A stretch of 64,000 nt of DNA from Podospora pseudocomata (Eukaryota; Ascomycota; Sordariomycetes; Sordariales; Podosporaceae): positions 2,269,501 to 2,333,500 of the forward strand of contig NC_085887.1 of NCBI RefSeq assembly GCF_035222375.1, written 5' to 3'. Made by a program: the position numbers and the translations under genes. The notes under the pieces were generated by a model that did not search any database, was not told where the DNA came from, and worked only from the letters and a program-made list of their open reading frames with translations. How positions within the stretch are numbered: the first letter of the stretch is position 1; the number at the start of each line of letters is the position of its first letter. Below are positions 21,214-30,483 of the stretch, piece by piece.

Positions 21214-23490
21214 TCACCACCCGCTCTGACTAGGATGAACATACACCTCCCCCCTGTTCTCCTGCCCGCTCCCGCTCATCCCACTCCCCCCACTGACACC
21301 GCTAAAACTCCTCCCCCCGCTCCCCCAAGAAAACCCGCTCATCCCGCTATCCCTATGCTTCCTCTGCTTCCCCATCAAAACCTGCAAACTCTCCCTCTTC
21401 ACCCTCCTCTCCTCGTCAATGTCCACCACCACCGCCTTGCCCGTGTAGTACGTCCTCGGAATCTTGGGCACCTTTGGAATCCCCCTATTCGCATCCGGAA
21501 TAACAACCTCATTCTCCAGCTCCATCTCCAAGCTCCTCCTGATCCGTGGCTGGTGCCCATGCGAGGTGTAAAACGCCGAAGTAGGCGGGGTGATGTTTCT
21601 TCTCGAAGGGGAAGATTCGGTCAGAGTCGCCAACGGCAGGCTGTTACCCCTCTGATGCAGGACATGATGGTGAGGGTGAGGGTGCGGGTTCGAAACGTGA
21701 TAGTGAGTCGGGTGAGGCGTGATATAGGGCGCATCAAGCATCATCTCATCATCGTCATCGTCATAACGGCTAGGTTGCACCATACTCTGCGCGACCTGCG
21801 CCGGAATGTTGATCCCCATATCGACATCCTCGTCCCTCTGAACACTCTGATGCTGTTGCTGCTGCTGTTCCGCCGGCGGCGTCTTCGACCCCTTCGTCTT
21901 CCTCCTCAACCCACCAAGAAAACTCGTCCTCTCCTTCTTCTTCTCCTTCTTCTCCTTCGTCAGCTTCCCCGAGACCAGATTCCCAAAACTCATCTTGGAC
22001 CTCAGCTTCGCCGATTTGCTCGGGCTTTGAGTCGGCGTCTGCTGCTCCGGGTCCACGACCGTGCTCGTCGTGGTATAAAGCGACGCCCCCCCAAACAAAC
22101 TAAACCCCGACATCGCCGACGAGGTCGATGGCCTCGACTTGTGATGGTGATGATGATGATGACCCCCGTAAAAATTCGCTGTCTGCGTCGTAAAGTTCGT
22201 CTTGGTCGACGTCCGACTGTTCGACCTCCTCAGCTTCTTCACCAGCTTCCTAGTCGCAGTCTCCTGCTCCCCGTGAATGTCCTGACTCGGCCTCTTGGTC
22301 CCCCGACTCGGACTCGCATCCTCCGAATTCTCCTCCTCCGACGGTGGCGGCGGAGGCGCCCTCGTTGGCGGCGGAGGCGCCCTCGTTGGCGCCGCCGGAC
22401 TCCGAAAGCTCGCAGTCGAAGGCGCAGGTCGCAGCTGCTGCTGACTGTTCACGGCAGCCAACCTATCCGCGAACGACCTCCTATCCCCATTGACATACAA
22501 ACTACTCGTCGGGCTCGACGGTCCAGAAGGTGACATCGTTCCCGCAACCTGCATCTCCGTCGTCGTCCTCGTCATCGGCGCGCTGGCAGCGTTGCGAAGG
22601 GGATGTCTAGTCCCCTTGATAGCATGCGCACTGAAAAACCCCGAAGCCTGCAAACTCTTGTAACTCGCCAGCACCTCCTCCCTAGAGGGATAACTCGTCC
22701 CGTTCGCCGCGCCAGTAACAATACTCGGCGGCTTCACCGGGCTCGCCGGCCTGGACGACGACGCCTCCTTCTTTTGCTGTTGCTGTTGTGGTTGTTGTGA
22801 TTGTTCTGCCTTGGTCACCACCTTCGCCCTCTCCCCATGCCCCTGCCCCTGCCCCTGCCCCTGCCCCTGCCCCTGCATCATCACTCCCTCCATACTCCCC
22901 GAACTCCTACTCCCCCTCAGCTTCTCCCTCACACCATCCCAAAGCGGCGCCAAAAAACCGCTGCTCTTTTTCTGTTGCACCTGTCCGTTATACCCACCAC
23001 CCCAAACCTGCAAACTGCTCCTCGGCCTCATCAACGGATGCCCACCAAACCCCGACATTGTCGGGCTCGCAGGAGTGGACATCGTCACTCCTCCCCCGTG
23101 ATAAGTCGAAGAAGAGGACGACGGAAAATAAAACTGCCTCTCCCACTCCCGTATCTCCTCCTCGGTTTTATTCCCAGTGATGAATTCCGGCGGGGGCACC
23201 GCGCTAACGCGATCGTTCATGCTCCCTTCCAGAAACCTCGACTGTCCCTTTTCGGGAGAGGACCCCCGGCGGGCGTGTTGTTGTTGTTGTTGTTGTTGTT
23301 GTTGGTGGTGGTGTTGTTGGTGGGATTTGCGTTCGGCGAAGGATGGTTGTCGGGGGGTGTGCGATTGTTGCGATTGCTGTTGTTGTTGCTGTTCTAATTG
23401 CGGCCACAACGATAAACCAGGTGGTGGTGGTGGTGGTGGTGGTGGTGGCATCTCCGCCTGTGTTGGTTGTTGCAAAGAGGCAATCGCCAT
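21214..23490 (-). CDS. Uncharacterised low-complexity protein, 758 aa
   Basis: Intronless, ATG 23490 to TGA 21216. I do not recognise it by name. The N-terminus has a run of ten prolines, then several glutamine/histidine runs. Three blocks look conserved and non-repetitive: EEIREWERQFYFP (near residue 115), SSGFLAPLWDGVREKLRGS (near residue 180), and LASYKSLQASGFFSAHAIKG (near residue 285). A GQ-rich segment (residues about 208-220) comes from a hexanucleotide CCCCTG tract at about 22839-22876. A basic stretch (TKEKKEKKKERTSFLGGLRR) lies near residue 525, followed by acidic and serine-rich regions. There is no signal peptide or membrane segment. It is mostly disordered and possibly a regulatory or scaffold protein; function is unknown. 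It has a long 5' region with CT and A tracts. Confidence 0.75.
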   Translation of the reverse strand: MAIASLQQPTQAEMPPPPPPPPPPGLSLWPQLEQQQQQQSQQSHTPRQPSFAERKSHQQHHHQQQQQQQQQHARRGSSPEKGQSRFLEGSMNDRVSAVPPPEFITGNKTEEEIREWERQFYFPSSSSSTYHGGGVTMSTPASPTMSGFGGHPLMRPRSSLQVWGGGYNGQVQQKKSSGFLAPLWDGVREKLRGSRSSGSMEGVMMQGQGQGQGQGQGHGERAKVVTKAEQSQQPQQQQQKKEASSSRPASPVKPPSIVTGAANGTSYPSREEVLASYKSLQASGFFSAHAIKGTRHPLRNAASAPMTRTTTEMQVAGTMSPSGPSSPTSSLYVNGDRRSFADRLAAVNSQQQLRPAPSTASFRSPAAPTRAPPPPTRAPPPPPSEEENSEDASPSRGTKRPSQDIHGEQETATRKLVKKLRRSNSRTSTKTNFTTQTANFYGGHHHHHHHKSRPSTSSAMSGFSLFGGASLYTTTSTVVDPEQQTPTQSPSKSAKLRSKMSFGNLVSGKLTKEKKEKKKERTSFLGGLRRKTKGSKTPPAEQQQQQHQSVQRDEDVDMGINIPAQVAQSMVQPSRYDDDDDEMMLDAPYITPHPTHYHVSNPHPHPHHHVLHQRGNSLPLATLTESSPSRRNITPPTSAFYTSHGHQPRIRRSLEMELENEVVIPDANRGIPKVPKIPRTYYTGKAVVVDIDEERRVKRESLQVLMGKQRKHRDSGMSGFSWGSGGRSFSGVSGGSGMSGSGQENRGEVYVHPSQSGW

Positions 23491-24891
23491 TGTGTCTTGT
23501 GTTCGACAGCTCGTTCCCCTTCCCCCCCTGAAAACTAGTACATAAACCCACTAAAACACCGTGGCTGGAAAACAAGGTGAGTGGATAATGTTGGATAAAA
23601 AAGGGTGAGGCCCCGTAAAAACCGCGGCGGAGCGGGCGCAATGCGAAATCGTTCGGTTTTGTCGTGGCGCGCGTGGATGGATATGCGGTGAAGTAGGTGG
23701 AGAGAGAGAGCGCGCGAAACGATGCAAGGCAGCGGTTATAAAAATCGGGGGGTCGGGGTGAAAGAAAAAAAAAAAGAGGACAACGGTTTTGTTTACTTTC
23801 TCTCTCTCCCTCTCTCTCTCCCGACTCCCAAGTAGTCGGTAGCACTCCACAATCGCGCCAAAACCACGAGGTAGAAGTAATAAAATATTCTTTCTCTCTC
23901 TCTGACGATGCAGCTTGTTTGACAGAGAGACCAACAACAACCCAAAAAAAAAAAGCGAGAACTGAGGACGGCGAAGCTTGTTATTTTGGAGCAAGAAGAA
24001 GAAGCAGCAGCAGCAGCAGCAGCAAGCAGTACAGAGCAGTAGTGGCAGCACCTCCACTGGACCTGCAGCAAGCTCTCGCAGCCAAAAGCAAGAAAACGCG
24101 ACCCGGCAACGGTCTTGACAACGGGACCCCTGCATGGCACAGACCCCGACCCCACAATGCAGCCAATCACCAGCCTCCCTTGCCTTGGTTGTTCCAAATG
24201 AGCATCCTCCTCGAGCGTGACCTCAACCACCTTTTTACCACGCCGTATCACGAGCAACACGTGAAAAAGACGCGGTTACAAACACGGTCACGGTAGGAGA
24301 GATAGAGAGAGAGAGAGGAAGATGCGCATAAAAATTGATATTCAAACACTGTTCACATATCGCGATTCCCAAATTCAAAAAAAAAAATATATATCCGCTG
24401 GCCGAATCCCAGGCCTCCCTGCATATAAGATGTATAAGTCCACACTCCCAGCCAAAAAAGAAAATCACAATCTGAACCTTTGCAGCCAGCTTCAACTTTT
24501 TGTCGCCTCCCCAACCCACCCACCCACCCACAACAAAACCTCCCAGTAGTCGCTCTAAATGAAGAGTGTCAAAGGAAAACAGAGAAAATGAAGGTCGTAC
24601 GTATATGTGTCGCGGCGTGCTATGTGCGTTCCAACAGGTATAAAGAAGCAACGGGAAGAAGAAAAAAAAAAAAAAGAGTCAAAGGGAACGTAAAGAACGT
24701 CTGTGTCCCTCGAGCAGTCCAGTCCATGGCTCGTTGAAAGCTTGGGTTTCAGATGCCCATCCCATATAGTCGCCCGTATATACACTAAAAATCACAAAGA
24801 AGATGACCCGCCTGGGCAACAAAACTCCAAACACCTAGCCCAACAGTACGCATCAAACCATCAAGCCATCAAGCAAGGGGTATCTTGGCTG
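23491..24891. other. Intergenic region between veA 3' end and the 758-aa gene start
   Basis: Both flanking genes are on the minus strand, so this contains the 3' UTR of veA and the promoter and leader of the 758-aa gene. I see a CT-rich microsatellite at about 23802-23820, another at 23892-23905, a CAG-rich tract at about 24005-24026, and A runs near 23767, 23943 and 24663. No gene is supported. Confidence 0.55.
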
Positions 24892-26608
24892 CTACTCGGG
24901 ACATTGGTCGGCCGGAACCGTAGTATAAAATCCAGCCGCTCTCGAGTAGATCATGGGCCCAAGCCCGGCATCTGGATCCTCAGAGGAACCCTCGTCGCGG
25001 GCACCATCCTGGAACCGCCTAGGTTGGTCAGCAGTCTTGAAGGACTGGTCGTGGGCCCGCTTCGAGCCGGCGTACTGCGTTGTCATGATGCGGTCAACGG
25101 GGCCGGCAGCCGGCGCCGGGAAGTTGGGACGAGCGGCCTGAAGCGCGTCGGACTCGGCAACGGGAGCTGGCTGGCGCCGGGAAGCGTGCTGGTTTGGGGT
25201 CCGTCGACCTGGATGGGCGGCAGGGACGGCATCTTGGGCGGCGGCATGCGGTGCGAGTTGTGCTGCGGGAAAGCCGGAACCAAGGGAGGGAGGGTGACGT
25301 GGCCAGAGGATGACCTGAAGCCCTGTGGTTGCGCGCTGTCGCGACGAGGAGCCGGGTTGAGAGGCGCATACGACGACTGCGAAGGCGTTCGCTCGCGCTG
25401 TCTGTACGAAGGGGGCGGTGGTGGAGGAGCAGCCTGGTACGAAGTCTGCGATGGGTACGGCGCCGCCTGGCTTGGTGGGTACACGGGTGAAGCGGGAACC
25501 GAGGGAGGTTGAGCAAAGTTTTGAGGTGGTGGCTGAGAAGGATACTGGCCGTTGGAGCCTCCGTTGAGGAACTGAAGGTGCCCTCCCTGGGAGCCTGGCT
25601 GTCCAGGAAATTGCGAAGGGTAGTCGGCCATCGATGGGCGGCGCTGTGAGTCGGCAGGGTAGGGAGCCCGTTCCGCGCTTCCGCTCATCGATCGGTTGCG
25701 GTTGAAGTCAGACCGAGCATCGGCCACGGGCGTCGCGGTTCTTCGAGAACGTCTTCGTGCATACTCATCATCGCCATTGTCATAGTCACCAGCACCCTTT
25801 CCATCACGCCGTCTCATCCTAACATCGCGGCGAATGCGGACACGGCAGCCTTGCTCGGCAACCATGCGGCTGAGAGCGGTGCTTTCAGCCAAACCAGGGA
25901 ACTTCTTGGCGCTGTAGACGACGAAGTCCTGCGACTTGACCTCCATCCTGAAGTCAAAGGAGCCTCCCTGGGCCGGGCTGGAGCTCTGGCCCTCGGAGGC
26001 CGAGCTGTCGCTCTGCGGGTCCTTGTCCTTGTCCTCCTTGGTCTCCTCGTAGAGGCTGAACGTCAGTCTATAACGGCCCTCGTGCCTGACAGACAGATCA
26101 GGGAACAAGAAATAGCCGGCTTCGGTAGGACGGTCCAGATAGGCCATTCCAGACACGGGCATACCGGTCAAGACGGGCGGCGTGTTGGCTGCTGGGGTCT
26201 GAACGCGACCGTGGGCCATGACTCTGGCATGTTCGAGAGTGGCGTAGAGAAAGAAGTTGGCGTTGTACAGGAAAGTGATATCCTTATCCTGGGCCGCCTC
26301 CCAAGTATGGCCCTCATAGACGCGCAGCTCCACAACAGGAGGCGGGTCGACGGGACGACGGTCAGCCGATGCTATTGCCATGTTAGCAAACTGGCTGGTT
26401 CACATACAAGAACGATCAAGGAGTCACACTCACACTTTGGGCCTGAACCGCATGCTCTCGCGCGCTCGGGTTGCTGGATGACCTTCAAGCAGTACCACAG
26501 GGTGCGTCCTCCCTTGGTTGCGCGGCTAATGATATGCGGAGGATTTGGCTCAGCGACTTCCAGGGCCGGCATGCCGTGAGAGGCTGATGGAACAACTTGT
26601 GCGCCCAT
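24892..26608 (-). CDS. veA: Velvet developmental regulator VeA (frame break near the C-terminus)
   Basis: Light-responsive regulator that, with VelB and LaeA, links development to secondary metabolism; it shuttles between cytosol and nucleus. Exon 1 is 26608-26434 ([14 protein letters not shown]) and exon 2 begins at 26371 after a 62-bp intron (gtgagt...gctaaca...aatag). The velvet domain fills about residues 20-230: [67 protein letters not shown] and [11 protein letters not shown], which is VeA and not VelB/VosA. Then come a basic stretch (RMRRRDGK...RRRSRRT, possible nuclear signal) and a proline-rich tail. The exon 2 frame stops at TGA 25085-25083, but the expected C-terminus is in another frame: [17 protein letters not shown] and [13 protein letters not shown] to TAG 24894-24892. 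The break lies at about 25150-25195 with no credible intron, so this is a one-base deletion or an assembly error. Confidence 0.93.
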
Positions 26609-29600
26609 CGTGTCCGATCTCTCGTCCAAATTCCTTTCCTTCAAAAATCCAACAAGACACACTTGTCGAGGCGACAAGCTAACAATATCAATCAAACAGA
26701 CAGACCTCCCTCAAATGCCAAAAAACAACTGTACAAGCGCACCGTATCAGCATCAACTCATGCGCGTCGCCAGATGGCCAAACTTTCAAGAAAAAATGCG
26801 CGGGTGACTGGCTGCAGCTGTCAGTCCGATGCTCATCGTACCTTTGTGGCTCCAGCAACAGATAAACAAGACTCGAACGGTCGTCAATCAATCAATCAAT
26901 CAATCAAACAGTTCGCAATCGATACCGAAATCCACACAAAAATCCCAGTGCCGAATTGAATCAAATCAAACCGACAACTGCTTGCAGCATTAGATTCTGG
27001 TTGCGATGCGCCGATGATGTGTTGCGAGAAAGCAGGAGTCGGGAGGGTGATTGTTGAGTGGGCGAGATGGAGACGGAAGAAGGGGGTCGGCCAGAGGTTC
27101 CAGAAACCAGAGTGACGGTAAGCTGGAAAAGCACGGTCGGGTCCGATGTTTATTGGCCGGTCCACGACTGGTTCGTCTCAGCCAGAAAACAGACTGGTGC
27201 TGCCGCCGTCGGTCTAGAGAGTTGGCCGCGACGCTGGATCTCAAAGATGCTGTCGCTGTCGCTGTCGAGAGGGTGACAGGTTGACAGGTGACAGTCAAAA
27301 GTCAAACAGAGTGCAGGAAGGGGAAGACAGGCAAAGAGGAGAGAGCAGAGAAAAGAGGATCGGTTCGGCGGCCCTGGCCTGGAACGAAGGGGAGCGAGGC
27401 AGGGACAGGAAATGAAATGAGCGGGCGCAAATGTGACGGCTCGTGCATGGGAGGTTGCATCTGAAGTGGGCGCCGGTCTCTTCACACTGTGTGCTACCGC
27501 CCGTCTGGAGGGCTCCAGAGTTCAGCGAGTTTTCCCCAGCGGAGAGTCCTTCCCGACCCAGCGGGAGCGGGTGGCCAGGCCGCGGGGGACGCCGGGACTC
27601 GACACAGTGCGATGTGCATCATTCGAGACATGGGTTGGCCGCTCCCAAAGTTTCCCCTTTGGGTTTAATGCCGTGCTGCCGTTTCTCGGCCCCACGGACC
27701 ACCTGCACCCGACCATCTGACCAATCCTTTTGGGGGTTGGTGATCCAGGGTTCAGGTTCTGCCGCAGCTTTATACGTACAGGTGAGAAGCAACGGACATG
27801 ATCTCCTCGAGTACCGCAAACGTTTCTTCTTTCCCAGATATTGTCACTTTTTTCCGCAAACCGGTAAGGTATCAATCAAGATTCAAAACGGGCCAAAACC
27901 GTGGATCAAAAACATGGTTGTGGTTCACACCAACACCAACACTCGGTAAGGTAACGCCTGTCGCTGCCGCTGTCGCTGGGCGCTGTTACGGCTGCATTTC
28001 TCCTGCTGCTGCCGCCAGCCACAATTTCGCCAAAGCGACCTCGGGCCCCATTGGCACGTTTTGGCCAGGTGCCGTCCCTCCCTCGTCCCTTGGTGGGAGT
28101 CAACACACCCGGTTTGGGGGTGCTTTTGATGCCGAAGAACGGCCGGAATTCTGAGATATCGGTAATCAGCCTGTGATTCGAGAATGAATTGAGTTTCCTT
28201 GTCTTCTTTCAAGCTTCTTCTTCAGCGACCGGGCTGTGCCATGCTGCAGGGAAACGTGGTGTGGAAAACAGGCCGGTTGTTAGCTCTTAGCTCGGAGATG
28301 CCAAGCCGCTATCCATCGTTAGCACCAGATGGCGTGCAAAGCACCTTTGAACGACCCATGCCAAGCATCGTCCGTTTTGATCTCCGCCTTGACCATCATC
28401 AGTCTGACAGTGACTGTGCCAGTCGCCGGGCAGTCACCAGTCCCACGGCAGAGGACACGTTGGACCGTGCGGGCCACCATCTTGTCGTCTTTGGGTCGTC
28501 CGCCATTGGTCAGTTGAAGTCTGAATGAGCGAGACAAGACAAAGACGAGAGAAGACAAGAGAAGACAAGACAAGACAAGAAACGGCTCTTCCCGTGTTGG
28601 AATGTGCAAAGTAAAAGAAAAATATTGGAATGCTCTCCCATCAAACAAAGAAACACCAACATTCCCAGCCAACCTCAGTTCTGGGATCCCCGAGATTCAA
28701 AACTCCCGGGCCCAGCGTTTTGGCTTTGTCTTGTGCTGACCCGCACACACCCGCTCCGCACTCAACCACCAGGCCGGTCCGCCGCCGTCTCCGCCTCTCT
28801 CCAGACCCCACGCCTCTCTCCAGTTTCTTTGGTCATCGTTTCGTGGCGTCGAGCCAACAAAGAATCGGACGGTTCCATGCCCATGCCCACGGTGCCTCTT
28901 TGACGTCTTACTCGTGCTTGTCAGCCTGTCGAGCCTGTACAGTAGTCTGATCGCCGATGACGAAGTCAATGCCAGTCAGTGGTTGCCAGGCAGACAGACA
29001 GACAGACAGACAGTCAACTATAGTGGCATTGCATCGGCCCAAAGCAACCAACCTGCTTCCCCGCGCACCCGCATTGACAGCTTTTAGCTGATCTTTTCTC
29101 TGCCTGCAGGTACGTAGGTACTATATTGAGAGAGAGAGTGAGAGAGAGAGAGAGAGAGAGATGTAGTATGTGTAGTATGTGCCCCTCCACCACGTCTCTT
29201 TTCTCGCTACACTAGAAATAAAACGGAAGAGGATGCATCCATATTACCTCCTCACCCACTCCACACACCTGCGCACGCAACACACACTTTTTCCAACTCG
29301 GTGGTTCTTGGGAGAAGAGCTGCCCTGCTAAACCATGAAACTGGTAACCTCACAACAATTGGATGGGCGTCCATGCTGAGCCACCGTCCAAGACCAGTCC
29401 ACGCGGCCCGCACTACCATTTTTATCTATCTCATTGTTGCCACACGGCTACCTTCTTATCACGCTTGTCTTTTCAATAGTCATAATTCAGCCTGATGTGT
29501 GCGGGTGGTCCATCTCCTATCAAGCTTGCCCATTTGACATGTGTAGGTACTTGTCTCGGGGCCGAAGTGATTAAGCCCCAGACTTTGGATTGCACTCGGC

Positions 29601-29952
29601 AGCCATAGAGGTTCTCATTTTTGGACCACTCCCTTACAGCAAGCGTCCTTTTTCAGTCTATTCTCACAAGAAAACGGGCCGCTATCCCTGGTACCGGTTT
29701 TTTGGTCTTGACAGTTGTTGACGTCTGGTGCTTGTTCGTTCTCGTCATTGTATCGATCTTTTGGGCATCCTCAAGTTCCACAAGGCTTACCACACCACAA
29801 AAAGCCACACACCAACTTATTAAACCCAACTCCCCACCTTTTGGGGTCGACCATGAGCTGCTGCTGTGTATCATTGGCAAGTCGGGACGTTCGGATGGTC
29901 TTGTGTGTAAAACAGGTCGGGTCTGGGTCGGTGACACTTGTGAAGCGCGAGG

Positions 29953-29985
<33 letters not shown>

Positions 29986-30483
29986 GCCGCACTGTTTGTG
30001 CTGCAAGTGCATTCACACGCCATCCACGGAGAGGTGAGGGTTGAGTGGTGAGGGGGAGGTAGGCTGATTGGAGGGCTGATGGGGGCCTGAATGAGGCTTT
30101 ACCTTTACGATAGGTAGACTAAGAGGTTATCCTGGTTTTTTGAGGATATGTTGCTGACTTGCTGGGTTACTGGTATGACCGTTACTTGGACTGAGCTCCT
30201 CAACGATGATCGATAGGCCTTTATTGTTATCCTTCCAAGCCTTGAGCTTGCGTCGCAATTTCCATCATCTTGTCCACAGCGAGGGTAGGCACGAGCGGCA
30301 CAAATCCCCTCAGCACGTTGCTTCCTTCCCGCTGGAATCGATTGGCTCCTGCCTTCAACCCAATGGCGGGAAAGCTGTTGTAGGTGGAAGGCATACCTGA
30401 GACCGCCCCTTCCAGCTTGAATATACCTATAGAATTTCACCATTCTGCAACCCATAATTTCAACCGCGGCGAAACCATCACTC
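26609..30483. promoter_or_regulatory. Long non-coding region upstream of veA (3.9 kb)
   Basis: No gene is supported. The part next to veA must hold its promoter and leader. Simple repeats are scattered through it: (TCAA)n at about 26884-26907, an AGACA-rich tract at about 28531-28581, (CAGA)n at about 28991-29013, (GA)n at about 29128-29161 and A30 at 29953-29982. Long upstream regions are common for velvet and other developmental regulators; that link is inference. Open frames here are short and in compositionally biased sequence. Confidence 0.55.
29953..29982. repeat. A30 homopolymer
   Basis: Thirty consecutive A followed by ggggcc. It could be the tail of an old retroposed insert, but I see no recognisable body or duplicated target next to it, so I call it only a homopolymer. 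Confidence 0.9.

Noticed and set aside
21235-22533. A 432-codon open frame antisense to the 758-aa gene
   Set aside because: Arginine/leucine-rich reading of a low-complexity gene on the other strand; an artefact of composition.
29953-29982. The A30 run as the tail of a retroposed element
   Set aside because: No element body, no duplicated target and no coding remnant next to it.
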